From: Agapetus fuscipes
Taxonomy: Eukaryota; Arthropoda; Insecta; Trichoptera; Glossosomatidae
Direction: 5' to 3'
Length of the DNA: 64,000 bases
NCBI GenBank assembly: GCA_951799405.1
Contig: OX637339.1
Span: 1,240,001 to 1,304,000, forward strand
How positions within the stretch are numbered: position 1 is the first letter of the stretch; each line of letters begins with the position of its first letter. The position numbers and the translations under genes are program-made. The notes under the pieces were generated by a model. That model ran no database searches. It worked only from the letters and a program-made list of their open reading frames with translations, and was not told the DNA's origin. Below are positions 30,753-42,600 of the stretch, in pieces.

Positions 30753-31573
30753 CTGGACATAAACAATTTGCTTGTGATCAGTGTGATTATAGAGCTACAC
30801 TGTCAGGTAGTTTGAAAAAACATAAACGAACACACTCTGGACATAAACCATTTGCTTGTGATCAACGTGATTATAGAGCTAATTGGTCACACAGTTTGAA
30901 AGCACACAAACTAACACACTCTGGACATAAACGATTTGCTTGTGATCAGTGTGATTATAAAGCTTTACAGTCAGGACATTTGAAAGCACATAAGCTGACA
31001 CACACTGGACTTAAACAATTTGCTTGTGATCAGTGTGATTATAGAGCTACACTGTCAGGTAGTTTGAAAAAACATAAACTCACACACTCTGGCCGTAAAC
31101 CATTTGCTTGTAATCAGTGTGATTATAAAACTACAAAAGCAAATGCAAATACTTTGAAGAAGCATAAACTAGCACACTCGGCACATAAAACATTTGCTTG
31201 TGATTAATGTGATTATAGAGCTAATTGGTCACAGAGTTTGAAAGCACACAAGTTGGCACACACTGGACATAAGCCATTTGCTTGTGATCAATGTGATTAT
31301 TAGACTTTACAGAAAGGTCATTTGAAATCACATAAACGAACACACTCTGGACATAAACCATTTGCTTGTGATCAATGTGATTACAAAGCTGCACAGTCAG
31401 GATATTTGAAAGCACATAAACTGACACACACTGGACATAAACAATTTGCTTGTGATCAGTGTGATTATAGAGCTACACTGTCAGGTAGTTTGAAAAAACA
31501 TAAACGAACACACTCTGGACATATAAACCATTTGCTTGTGATCAATGTGATTACAAAGCTGCACAGTCAGGTA

Positions 31574-34339
31574 GGGAGGGCTGGGCATAATGGCATACTT
31601 TTTGCAATTTCATGAACACGCTTGTTATCGTTTACATTTATAGCTATTTTATTTTTTATTGCAAAGCCTATGTTTTCTGTCTATCAAAATGCATACAGTT
31701 TAAATGTACAAAACATCACAATAATAAATGAAAAAAATATTTCCAAGGTCCCTAAAGTGTCATTATGCCCTACCCCGGGGGAGGCATAATGACATATTCG
31801 ATTTGTCATACAAGCATAATGACATACCAGTACATAGTCAAAATTTTGTAAAATTTTAAAATTTAATAAAAGAATGAAGTTTCAAAGCAAAAGTAATTTT
31901 ATTTTATTCTAAGGTTATAATAATATTAATTCTTATACAAATATTCCTATAACTAAGCATAGCACAGTTGGCAATTAAAAATTAAAAAAAATTTAAGCAC
32001 ACCCGCAGAATTTTAAATTAAAAAATTTAATATAAGAATGAAATTATAAAGAAAAACTAACTTTAATTAATTCTAAGGTTATAAAAATAATAGTTCTAAA
32101 ACAAATATTCCTACAACTAAGCAGAGCACAGTTCGCAATTAAACATTTTAATTTTTCTCGACACACCCGCACAGTCCGCATGTGCCCATTTATGGCATTC
32201 TTGGCACCTTATCCAAGCTTCTCGCGACTTAGATCGACTAAAAGTTTCATTGCAATATAGACATGGACAGTCGTCCTCATCATCATCCATATTGGTAAAT
32301 GTTTCCGGCTCGTCGTCATCAGAATCATTCACCAAGCGTTTCTTAATGCGAGTTCTATCACTTTTTCTTATTTCCATTTCTTTCTTTTTAGTTTCTTTTT
32401 CTTTTAACTCTTGCATATAAGGACTAGCGGTTAATACACATTGATATTTACTTGTATTATTGCGTCGTGGCATAGGCGAAGCCGTCACTACTGGCAATGG
32501 AGATAATTCATTTAAAATAATTTGACTACAGCTAGGCAGAACTGCAGACGGTTGAGACGTGGAGGCTAGAGCAGTAGACGATGAAGACACATCAAAGGCG
32601 TCATTATCATTTAAAGATTGAACATTTTGTGATGGTTGCCCGTGGTTGTCGTCAGTAAGAGGGATATCAGTGACAGCGCTTGGTAGGAAGAGATGATCGG
32701 GGAAAATATTTGCGTCCAGTGGCGAAATACCAGTTGCCCTGTAGCCGCTCATCGCTATTCCAACAGTCGCAGCTTTGCAATAGGCCTTTTCAAATATTGA
32801 TGCAATTTGGTAGATTGATACGGTTCGTCCCGGGTGTGATTTTAACCACGTTGTAACTTCTTGATCGTAATATGTGCTCAATGGAACAAAAAAAGCTACG
32901 TCCAGTGGCTGCATGCGGTGGGTGCAGTGAGCTGGAAGACAAAGCATCACAACATGATTATTTTTTGCAAATACCAGAGCGTCCAAATTCTTATGACTCG
33001 AATGCCCGTCTAGAATGAGGAGAGCTTTGTTATCTTCCGTCGGTCTTACATACTGGGTAAAGTGTTTAATCCATTTCAAAAACAGATCTCCAGTCATATA
33101 TGCTGATTCATTATACAATTTGAGGGTGCCTAGTGGAGCTCCGTCGTACAGGTCTGGGTTGAACTTTTTCCTTGGAAAGATCAAAGCCGGTGGAACAAAC
33201 GATCCGGCGCTACTGACACAGGCAACAGCAGTACTATGAACACCTCTTTCTGCACTATGGTAACCGCTCCAACCTGCTTCTTGCCTTTTGCAGCAAATAC
33301 TTTTTGTGTTTTCTGTACAGTGGTGAGACCAGTTTCATCCATGTTAAAAATCATAGTAGGTTGAATATTTTCCTTTTGTATAATATCTTGCAATTTTTTG
33401 AAAAAAATTTGGACTTGCGGTTTATTAAAAGCTCGGGCTCTAGCCGCTGAAGTCGCTTCCGGAAGTCTAAGGGAAACGTTTTTATTCCTCGCAAGAAAGC
33501 TTCGAACCCATAATCTGCTGGCTATTTTCTTTACACGATTAAATTGATGGGGCTGTCCGCTGCGCTCAGCCAGTTGGTACGCTAAAACTCGTAGTTCTTT
33601 GGTGGTTACACCAAACAGCCTGGATTCCAAATCCAAAATGTGGTTCACCAATTGCTTCTCTGTATCATCGTCGAGTGACTTCTTGAAGCTCCCAAAACAT
33701 TTAGTAACACCGCGAGCATGTAGGTTTTTATCTTGAGCACGTCTTTGTAAGGTTGCTTGAGGAACATTGTAGACAATTGAAGCTTTCAGCCATCCATATT
33801 TTTTTTCTCGTACTGCTTTTATGGCACGCTTCATGTCTTCCGCCGACCATGATTGTCGATCAGTTTTTTTCTTGTAATTAGAAACCATCTGGAATGATAC
33901 ATACAAGTATTTTAAAATAAAATAAAAAATTAAAGAGGGCATAACGACATACCACCATGTCATTATGCCCTAGGGGACGTGTCTTGGGAATAATTCTCAA
34001 TTTAGGTTAGAAACTCCGTTTTTTCTTTTTATCAAGAACCGAAGCATGCAGCCTATACATAATTGAATATAAGTAGGTATAAAGGAGCACATAATGAGAT
34101 AAATAGGTTACCAAAAGTATAGTGAGAAATTGTACTTACGTTTATTTTTTTAAGCGCTTTTTAGAAATGTTCTCGTGTCGGCGAATCCGAATGACATTTG
34201 ACAGCCATGACGTTTCTGATGTAGTGTTACCAGTTCGCCCCAAAAGTGTGGCTGCTCGAAAAATCAAATTTTGCCAGACTTGCCGTAAAAAAGGCTATGT
34301 GTCGTTATGCCTTCCTTGTGATTATGCCTAGCTCTCCCC
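31574..34339 (-). mobile_element. pogo-type DNA transposon, 2766 bp
   Basis: Ends GGGAGGGCTGGGCATAAT and its inverted version (GGGGAGAGCTAGGCATAAT) are flanked by TA on both sides, and removing the element restores the finger frame (GGTACTTTG). Subterminal GGCATAATGACATA-type words recur near both ends and may bind transposase. The transposase gene inside runs on the minus strand. Confidence 0.92.
32117..33963 (-). pseudogene. pogo-type transposase, broken by one frameshift
   Basis: The N-terminal frame (33963-33181) has a helix-turn-helix region (WSAEDMKRAIKAVREKKYGW, then VPQATLQRR), a CENP-B-like second domain, and the first catalytic aspartate in FNMDETGLTTV. The second frame (33184-32117) carries LILDGHSSHKN and HRMQPLDVAFF, which supply the other two acidic residues of the DDE_1 type. 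It then has a Ser-rich linker and a C-terminal PHD-like zinc domain (CLYCNETF...CQECHKWAHADC). The frames part near 33250, where the expected GxxVPP region is misread, consistent with one missing base. The likely start is MVSNYKKKTDRQSW at about 33888, since the residues before it are hydrophobic and unlike the family. All catalytic positions seem kept, so the loss is recent. Confidence 0.85.
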
Positions 34340-34994
34340 TACTTTGAAAATACATAAACTAACACACTCTGGACATAAACCATTTGCTTGTGATCGTTGT
34401 GATTACAAAGCTGCACAGTCAGGTACTTTGAAAATACATAAACTAACACACTCTGGCCGTAAACCATTTGCTTGTAATCAGTGTGATTATAAAACTACAA
34501 ATGCAAATACAAATACTTTGAAAAAGCATAAACTAACACACTCTGGACATAAACCATTTGCTTGTGATCGATGTGATTACAAAGCTGCACAGTCAGGTAC
34601 TTTGAAAATACATAAACTAACACACTCTGTCCGTAAACCATTTGCTTGTAATCAGTGTGATTATAAAACTACAAAAGCAAATGCAAATACTTTGAAAAAG
34701 CATAAACTAACACACTCTGCACAAAAACCATTTGCTTGTGATCAATGTGATTATAGAGCTAATTGGTCACAGAGTTTGAAAACACACAAACTAACACACT
34801 CTGGACATAAACCATTTGCTTGTGATCAGTGTGATCATAAAGCTTCACAGTCAGGATATTTGACAGCACATAAACTGACACACACTGGGCATAAACCATT
34901 TGCTTGTGATCAGTGTGATTATAGAGCTACACTGTCAGATAATTTGAAAAAGCATAAACTAACACACTCTGCACACAAACCATTTGCTGACTAA

Positions 34995-35190
34995 ATGGTC
35001 ACATAGTTTGAAAACACATAAACTGTCAAACACATGCAGGTAGTTGGAGGCCCAGCCGGGCCCAGCTTACCTGTTAATTGTTATGAAGTGGAAGAAGACG
35101 TCCCGGCTGTAATAGAGGAGCCATGTGAAACTCAGTAGGAGAGAAAGTGATGCAACATTATAGCAATACTTCAGGAGGTCCGGTCGATAG
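34995..35190 (+). other. Conserved 3' tail of the zinc-finger family
   Basis: Shared with sequence downstream of genes 2 and 3: CATAAACTGTCAAA, GGAGGCCCAGC, TTAATTGTTATGAAGTGGAA, then CTTCAGGA before a SINE-1 head. In gene 3 the tail is in frame with the fingers and would encode the C-terminus. Confidence 0.7.
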
Positions 35191-35194
35191 CTCA

Positions 35195-35310
35195 GTTGCT
35201 CAAAGCTCGGGTTCGAATCCCACCGAGGGTGTGAAAAATCATTTCCCGTTTCGGTGTTTATTTCAAACCCCAAAATAAAATACCGACAAGGTATACTCAT
35301 AGTGTAAGAG
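35195..35310 (+). mobile_element. SINE-1 head fragment
   Basis: TCCGGTCGATAGCTCAGTTG and GGGTTCGAATCCCACCGAGG, then GTTTATTTCAAACCCCAAAA, broken off at about 35305. It carries the same shortened head as the copies next to genes 2 and 3, at the matching position, so it predates the duplications. Confidence 0.85.
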
Positions 35311-35319
35311 CCGGCCGCA

Positions 35320-35900
35320 CGAAACCTTACCTCATTTCTACCAGGCAGAGACTAGTAAGAGGTGATGCTCCACATTAATTACCTGCTTTTAGCACAAAAA
35401 TTAATATTCCAAACCTGGAGCGTTTTGAATGCGGCCATTTTTTTGTAAATTATAAAAAACGATCTTTTGAAGTTAGTTGTATCAGCCATGGAAATAAAGT
35501 AAAAAAATATGATACTATATACATAGCTTGTAATAAGAGGATAAACATACTACAAATTTGTATTTCCAACCCTTCTTGTTCAGGAGAAAGGGGGGTAAAA
35601 TGTTATTTTGTACAATATATTTTATAACTCAAAAACAAAAAAAGACAAAATGATATTTTTGTACGTAAAATATAAGAACATAAATTTTTATACAATAATG
35701 ACCTCTTACATATTCTTGCTATCTGCTATAGTTTCAGAGAAAATAAATTTTGAAGTTAAATATTTTCCCAAAAACCGTTACGGTGTTTTCCGTTTTTTGG
35801 TCAAAATCCGGTTTGAACGCCTTAGTGTTTGATTGTAAAAATATATAAAAAATACCATCCCCTAGAAGATTAAATTGCCTGTAAAACTGTATGAATATGA
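35320..35900 (+). repeat. Dispersed repeat family with GAAACCTTACCTCAT
   Basis: Matches 15215-15700 and, reversed, 44340-45012, including AAACCTGGAGCGTTTTGAAT and TTCCAACCCTTCTTGTTCAG. No coding capacity is evident. Confidence 0.7.
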
Positions 35901-36305
35901 ACTATTTTATCGTGAAAGGTTTGAACCATCGATATAAATAATATACATAGATGGAGCGCGTGACTGTTTTCCTATACAAACGGTTGTGCCAAAAAATTGT
36001 AGGCGCATAATGAAAGAAAGAGAAAGAAACATTATAAATTCTGTTATGTTTCCGTCTCTTTCATGATCTCCATGACAACGTTAGGGGCCGTACTCAGGCC
36101 GCCACATTAAAAAATACATAAAAGTTATTTTTTGTAAGCAAAGTATATTTATTGAAATTATGAATAATTTAATCACAGCGACTTAAATTTTTCACAGTTC
36201 GGTTAAGACTTGAGAATGGAATAAAAATGTGCCATATTATATTTACATAATTCTTACAATACATCAATTATCATCGTAAGTGGCGAGAAAATATTATTAT
36301 TTAAG
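35901..36305. other. No gene seen
   Basis: AT-rich. A stretch near 35930-36070 (CATCGATATAAAT, GAGCGCGTGA) resembles 37895-38010, so it is probably an old repeat. Confidence 0.4.
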
Positions 36306-36425
36306 GTATATTTTTAATACATGCCCACAAGCAGACACCTGTAAGTTGACGCTAACACATGCTGCATGCTCACTAACATTAAAAATAAATTAAAATTGAC
36401 ATAAGCGCCACAACTTTTTCCCGAG
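36306..36425 (-). repeat. Diverged TTAGA-tail repeat
   Basis: Blocks GCCCACAAGCAGACACCTGT, GCTAACACATGCTGCATG and AATTGACATAAGC are recognisable, with many changes. Confidence 0.5.
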
Positions 36426-36534
36426 AAATTTCAGATATGTTTTGGATTTTTTAATAACACTTTTTTTTTTTAAGAAATCCTGTGCGGGAGACTCCCTAGA
36501 TTCTAAAGACTCTAGGGATCTTTGACACTTGTTG

Positions 36535-36785
36535 TAGTGCCGCAGAGGTGTACGAGCTTGGTCGTCGCTACAAAGCGCCAATACTCAAGCAAGACTCAGT
36601 TGCTGTAAGGCTGGATGGACCTTTGGTGACCGGTCATTGGTAAAGGTTTATGAATTTTTCAACCCAGCGAAGAGCACATTCGAAATATAAATGGTATATT
36701 TTTGTGCTCCGCCGGGATCCGAATCCACAACCTTCCATTTACGAGTCTGAAGTGATGCCACTAGTACGGACTACGGACCGGTCCA
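36535..36785 (-). mobile_element. SINE-2 copy (tRNA-derived)
   Basis: On the minus strand the head reads GGACCGGTCCGTAGTCCGTA, then GACTCGTAAATGGAAGGTTG and GGATTCGGATCCCGGCGGAG (B-box region). The body includes AATATACCATTTATATTTCG and GACCGGTCACCAAAGGTCCA. Other copies: 47231, 48015 and 59490. Confidence 0.85.
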
Positions 36786-37050
36786 ACACTGTTTTCATTC
36801 ATTACTTTTTCACAGAAACCAATCTATCGTATCGTCAATGTTTATTGAGACTGTCTGTATCATTTTCAACGTCATTTTTTTGTCACTGAAAATATTGAAA
36901 TCCTAAATGCGCCCCTGTTAAATACGTCAAAAATACCGCGCTCTGTGAAGAAAGCCTGACAGGTGACCTTGCAACTCTTAACTAAGGGCTGATGTCTCAC
37001 AACATACGTTTCCCACAATGTAAGGAAAAATAATTGAAAACAAATACATA
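36786..37050. other. No gene seen
   Basis: Contains a GAAAGCCTGACAGGTGA motif at 36950, similar to the GCCTGACAG blocks upstream of the zinc-finger genes. Otherwise unrecognised. Confidence 0.35.
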
Positions 37051-37863
37051 TATGTGGTGCCTCACACAACGAACGCCTCGCACAGCGAACGCTGCACACA
37101 ACGAACTTCCTGTTCGTTCATTTCACGATTCATACAACGAACTTCGCTTCACACAACGAAGTCGCCCGAGCTTCCACGACTGCTTCGCCCGAGCTTCCAC
37201 GATCGCTGCCGATGTATTGCATACTCCCGCGCAGGCACTGCAGACAGTCGTTAGTCACTGCGCTAACTTACGCACGTATCGCGGCAATCGTTCTTCATTA
37301 CGAATTAAATCACGCACGTATCACGGCAGTCGTCCTTATAAGTTTAACTCAAAAAAAAAATTATATCATGGCTTCTAATAAAAGCAGGAAGGTGATTTCT
37401 GTTGAAATGAAACAGGAAATAAATGGAAAGCAGTTCAGGAGTTTACCAATGCCCACTATCCGGATTCAGATGAAGCAAACAGGATCAAGGATCTTTACTC
37501 CGATACTCTTGTCCGTTATTTCCGGCAGATGTTGGAGAAAAGAGAAAAACAAACGACTTTGGACAAGTTTTTCATGAAACCATCGGCCAAAAAGCAAAAA
37601 ATGGATGAAGATGTGCAAGATTCGGTAGACTCTACTTAGTGTGTCTTAAAATAAATAAAAATATGTTTTTGTTAGATGTATCTAAATAAAAATAATAACA
37701 AAAAATTATCTTTTTTTATGTCATCTTAGCATATTTTATGCTACAGAACGAATTATTTTTTTTACCATGTATTGTTATGGGAAAACGCGTTTCACATAAC
37801 GAACTTTTCGCATAACAAACTTGCTCCCGGAACGAATTAAGTTCGTTGTGTGAGGCACCACTG
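37051..37863 (+). mobile_element. Tigger/pogo-like non-autonomous element, 813 bp
   Basis: Terminal repeats GTGGTGCCTCACACAACGAA and its inverted copy at 37840-37863, with TA next to both ends. CACAACGAAC words recur at both ends. The interior keeps only the two ends of a transposase gene. Confidence 0.85.
37368..37638 (+). pseudogene. Transposase with internal deletion (N- and C-termini joined)
   Basis: The first frame starts MASNKSRKVISVEMKQEI, as in Tigger-like transposases. After a shift of frame the C-terminal part reads AHYPDSDEANRIKDLYSDTL and EKREKQTTLDKFF, ending at TAG 37638. The helix-turn-helix and DDE core are missing. The element would need a transposase supplied by another copy. 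Confidence 0.75.
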
Positions 37864-38758
37864 TACATATTATAATTTATTCAATGGATAATATTCAAGC
37901 ATCGATATAAATGAAATATGAACATAGAGCCCGTGAGTTTTTTTACCATATAAACCTTCCTGCCGAAATTATGTAGGGAAGTAATAAACAAAAGAGACAG
38001 ACACATAGCAATAGTCATAACAATACGTCATGGGGCATCCACACGCTTGCCAAGCCATTACAAGCCAAGCGTGTGGACGGCCGTGGGCGTGGTTTGTGCC
38101 GCCTTGGCTTGGCTTGTCGCCGATCCGACCAGTGTCGGTTTTTGACGCAAGTCAAAGGGAATTTGTGCATGCACATGCCAGGCACCCACATACTTGTGCG
38201 CGCGCATTCTGGTACGGTACGGTTTCTATGAATTTTGATCATCCACCATCGTCTTTGCCGAATTATTCGTTTCTTTTTAGTTTCTCTCTGTGTTTTGTTT
38301 TTTTCGGTCCTGTTACGGCATTTTTTCACCACACATTTGGGCATGCTGTTTGTTTTTGATTATAACTAAATGTTTCCTTGCCGACGGTTGCTAGACAACT
38401 GATTCAAAGAGAACTGATTCATTTATTTCATTACATCAACTTAAATAACATATTTCTACTATATGGGGAAATTTCAAAAATTTATGGAACTGTCAGGCTA
38501 TCTTCGCATGATATTCGTCTTTTTACATGTAGGTACCTCGATGTTTCCTTGCCGACGCTTGGTAAACAACTGATTGCAAATGGGGCGTACACTATCATTT
38601 AGGGCAACAATGATGTGGATCGGATATATACGCTAATGCTCCATCTATATATTTTATTTAAATCAATGGTTTGAACAGAATAGCGGTTAATCTTGTGGTA
38701 ACATATTTTGCGTGATATTATGATGATAATATGAAATCATCATAATATTACGCATATA
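37864..38758. other. Intergenic, repeats only
   Basis: A GC-rich block at 38035-38220 has an inverted repeat, CCACACGCTTG and CAAGCGTGTGG (38039-38073), like the end of a MITE. A direct repeat TTTCCTTGCCGACG(G/C)TTG occurs at 38371 and 38543. No gene is seen. Confidence 0.45.
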
Positions 38759-39167
38759 GGGTCAATGTGGCAACAGTGGATCATGTGGGTACAGTGGATC
38801 AGGGCAGTTTCTTCCAGAAGAGTAGTTATACAGGGCTATTGCTTTCACCCTGGCATGGTGCTCATGTCTGAACATGTCTGAACCAAACAGAATCCTACTT
38901 CAATGCAGTTTGGTTTTGCTGAGTTACAAAACGTGTTTCTGACAGTCAAAAGTAAAAATTAAGCTTCGCTTTGTTGTCTTATTTTTAAAGTATTGAAGTT
39001 CGGCTAGAAGTTATTTATTTATCCTCATTAACAATAATCCTACTTCCATTATAACATTACCCTATTACTTTGTTCAAAGTGAAATACATAAATTGCTGCC
39101 CCAAAAGAAATTTGTTGAAAGGGTACACAGTGGATCAACATCATAGGGTACATAGTCGATCATCTTA

Positions 39168-39265
39168 CCTGTAAAAATAAATAGATTCCACTTGCCACAT
39201 GAGACCCTTTGGGAAGAACGCAGAAAGAAGTTACACTAAATGTGTAGCATAGTTGCGTATACCTC
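39168..39265 (+). mobile_element. SINE-1 tail fragment
   Basis: CTTACCTGTAAAAATAAATA, CACATGAGACCCTTTGGG and GAAGTTACACTAAATGTGTA match the SINE-1 tail. Its position inside the TIR element suggests the element captured it, or it inserted before the copia. Confidence 0.65.
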
Positions 39266-39291
39266 GGAAGACGCAGCAATGCCCGTCAACA

Positions 39292-39495
39292 TGTTGTAAG
39301 TTGGTAGTGCGAGTTGGCAACTCAAAGTTGCAGTTTATTTTTATTGGGTTACTCAACCTGTCAGAGAGAAAATGGAGGGCTTTTCAAGTTGTGTTAGCTA
39401 AATGTTGTGTCTGTTAAAACTAACTAATAAAACATATAAACCCGATATATGAGTGTTTATCTTCAATTTCACCGCTGACAAATAAGATAACAATA
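39292..39495 (+). repeat. copia 5' LTR, 204 bp
   Basis: Begins TGTTGTAAGTTGG and ends GATAACAATA. By eye it is identical to the 3' LTR at 43616-43819. Flanked on the left by CAACA (39287-39291), matching CAACA right of the 3' LTR (43820-43824), a 5-bp target duplication. Confidence 0.93.
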
Positions 39496-39513
39496 GGTTA
39501 TGAGCCCAGAGCG
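39496..39513 (+). other. copia primer binding site
   Basis: GGTTATGAGCCCAGAGCG directly follows the 5' LTR. It resembles the GGTTATGGGCCCAG site of Drosophila copia, which pairs with an internal part of initiator methionine tRNA. Confidence 0.75.
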
Positions 39514-39643
39514 TGAGGAATTGAAGAGGAGTGGAGCGCAAAAGTGAAAATTAGTTAGTGAGTGTGAGATCTTTTTAGTGGAGCTCAAAAGTGAAAATTA
39601 GTGTGTGTGAGATATTTTTCTACAGCCAGCAACAATAAGCAAG

Positions 39644-42600
39644 ATGATGGACTACAATGAGACAAGGGAGTCCATCCCAAAGTTGAAGAGGAGCAACTAT
39701 TATGCGTGGTCGCGACGAGCTATGGCCGAATTAGTTGACAGAAATTGCTGGAATGCAATCGATCCTGGCTATGAGGGTGTGGATGTTGTTAATTTTAATC
39801 AAGAACAAACAAGAACTAATAGGAAGGCTCTTGTGTTTCTGTGGCGGTATGTCGACGATGCATACATGGAAGACATAGGAGATTGTGTTACTGCCTATGA
39901 AGCGTGGGCTAAGCTGAAAACAATTCATTCTTCTTTCACGTTAATTCAATGTTTGGAGAAGATGAAAGAAATGATGAATATTTTGAAGACAGAGGACCTG
40001 CCTATGCATGTATATATGGCGAAGATTCAAGGTCTGAATCGTGTTATTAGGAGTGGAGGCTACGGACTGGAATTAAATGACAGTCAGCTAGCAGGTGTTT
40101 TCTTAGTTGGTCTGCCTAAGGACAAGTACAAAGTTTTGATCTCAATGTTGGGCAAGGAGAGAGAACTGACAACGGAGAAGGTTAAGGCTACCTTGCTGCA
40201 GGAAGAAGATGAGTCGGAGTTTGAGGGCATTAGTAATGCTTTCTCATCGGTCACCAAGAACTCCAAGGAGAAGGAAGGACACCGTGGTCGAGAAGGCAAG
40301 AATCAAGGCAGAAGAGGAGGATATCGAGGAGGTCAAAACAGCGGCAACAGCAGCAACTCCAACAATGTTTTTCAGAACAATGGAAACTACAACAAGATAC
40401 TTGCTGGGTCAAGCAACCAACCAAAGAGTGTGAAGTGTTATCAGTGTGGACAATTTGGTCACATGATGAGAGAGTGTAGTGATATCAAATGTTATCGTTG
40501 TGGAAAACTTGGACACATGGCAGGAAATTGTCAAGAAAAAGTAGAAATTAAGGACAATAACAATTCCAACAGCAATCCAAAGTCTAGGTCATGTGTGAGT
40601 TCTTCAAAAGCTTTGGTCACCAGTGGTAATCAATCAGACATTAATTGTGAATTCCTAATTGATAGTGCTGCGAATGATCACATCTGCAATGATAAACATA
40701 TGTTCAAGGAGTTGAAGGTTACCACAGGAGAGGTTGTTATGGGAAAAGGTAGTGTTGCGGTGCTAGGTGAAGGACAAATTGAACTAAACATTACTGATGA
40801 ATGTGGTGGTTGGAAACTGTGCATGTCTAGTGTATTGTATGTGCCTGAGTATTCATTCAATTTGTTATCAACCTCAAAATTAGCCAAAAAGGGTATTTAT
40901 TGTACTTCTGAGGAAGACAGTTGTATTGCTAGAGATAAGTTAGACAACATGGAAGTTATTTTCACTGCACCTGTCAGAGATGGACTTTATGTTTTGGATG
41001 TAAAGAAAAATTATAACTTCAACAATGTGAAAGTTGTTTGTTCCAGCGATACCAGTGTGGGTGGCAACGTTAGGAGTGCAGTGGCATTGCGGAGTGCTGT
41101 TGAGTGGCATTCCCGTCTTGGACACCTCCATGAAGAAGCCATTAAGAAAATACCAGTTATTGAGTGTCATGGAAAACTTGATGAAAAGTGTGATGTATGT
41201 TCAAAAGGAAAGGCTACGAGGATTGGTTTTCCTTTGACAAGTGAACGTAAGACTTCTAAACCTTTGGAGTTAATACATACTGATGTAATGGGTAAATTGT
41301 CTTCTTCTGTTGGTGGTTCAAAATATGCAGTGACCTTTATTGATGACTATTCTAGGTATGTAACTGTTTATCCTTTAGCGAGGAAAAATCAAGTGTTTGG
41401 TGTGTTTAAACAATTTAAAACCTATGTTGAATTGTTACATGATTCCAAGATTAAGGCCTTGCAATCAGATGGAGGTGGAGAGTACATTGATGGAGAGTTT
41501 CAGGCATTTCTCAAGGAGAATGGGATAATCCATAGAAAGACAGTCAGAGACTCCCCAGCTCAAAATGGAATAGCAGAGAGGCAAAATAGGACTCTAGGTA
41601 ATGCTATTAGGTGTATGCTTATACAGTCTGGACTTCCTATTTCTTTCTGGGCTGAAGCTATGAGTGTTGCCTGTTTTGTGAGAAATATGTCACCATCTAG
41701 AGCCATTGACAATCAAATTCTCATAGTACGTTGGAGTGGAAAAGAGTTGAAAGCTGAGGACTATGAGAGACTTGTACCTTTTGGTTGTAAGGGATTTCTT
41801 TATTGTGATAATGGAAAATTCAATCAGAGAGCTATAGATTGTGTGTTTGTTGGGTATGGAGATAATGTAAAAGATGGAACTAGGGTGAAAGGATATAAAG
41901 TATGGGTTCCTTCTCAGAGAAAATTTGTGTTAGCTCATGATGTAAAATTTGAGACATCTGTGTTTCCATATAAAGAGAAGTACAAAGTTAACACAGAGTG
42001 GATTGTTCCAGAAGTAATAAGAGTTGTGGAGGAAAATAAGGAATCTGAGGTGAATGATGACTATGAGTGGAGTTTTGATGATGATTTTTTCCAGGACAAT
42101 GGAAATGTCACTCTTCAGGAAGATGAAAATGACATTTTTCATGATTCTCAAGATTTTATAGGTGAAGTGTTTTCTGATGCAAACAATGCAGAAATTGAAA
42201 ACTATGCTGAATTGGACCCTGAGCAAAATGTGACTGTGGTGAATCCACGTAGATCTGAGAGAATCAAAGTTATGAAAAGGCGGTGTACACTAGATTGTTG
42301 TAAAGATTCAAATGAACATCATGTTGCATCAGTGAGTGTTATAAAGTCAAAGCTGTGCAATGTTTGCAATGTTTCTCTGTTCATTAAAGAATGTGATTGT
42401 GTAGAGGCAATGTTGATGGAACCAAATAATGTCACGGAAGCTTTGAGTGGAAAATATGCTTCTGAGTGGAAAAAGGCGATGAATGAGGAAATGTCTACAC
42501 TTGAATCTAAAAATGTATTTGAGGTTGTGGGGAGGCCTAAATATGTTAAAGTGTTATCCTGTAGATGGGTATTTAAAATAAAACAGTTGAATGATGGATC

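Larger units (their letters stand above)
28528..34994 (+). pseudogene. Zinc-finger gene 4, full ancestral extent, disrupted
   Basis: The finger array continues in pieces beyond the first ORF: 30753-31571 and 34342-34994, for about 30 fingers in all. The breaks, in order, are: the solo LTR (30126-30752); a finger with its second cysteine changed to arginine (FACDQRDYRANW, near 30860); CAA to TAA at about 31205; AAG to TAG at about 31302; a two-base TA gain near 31522; and a pogo-type transposon (31574-34339). The end (HKPFAD, then TAA at 34992) shows the same 20-bp deletion as gene 2. The conserved 3' tail, GAAGTGGAAGAAGACGTCCC, follows at 35083. Confidence 0.9.
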
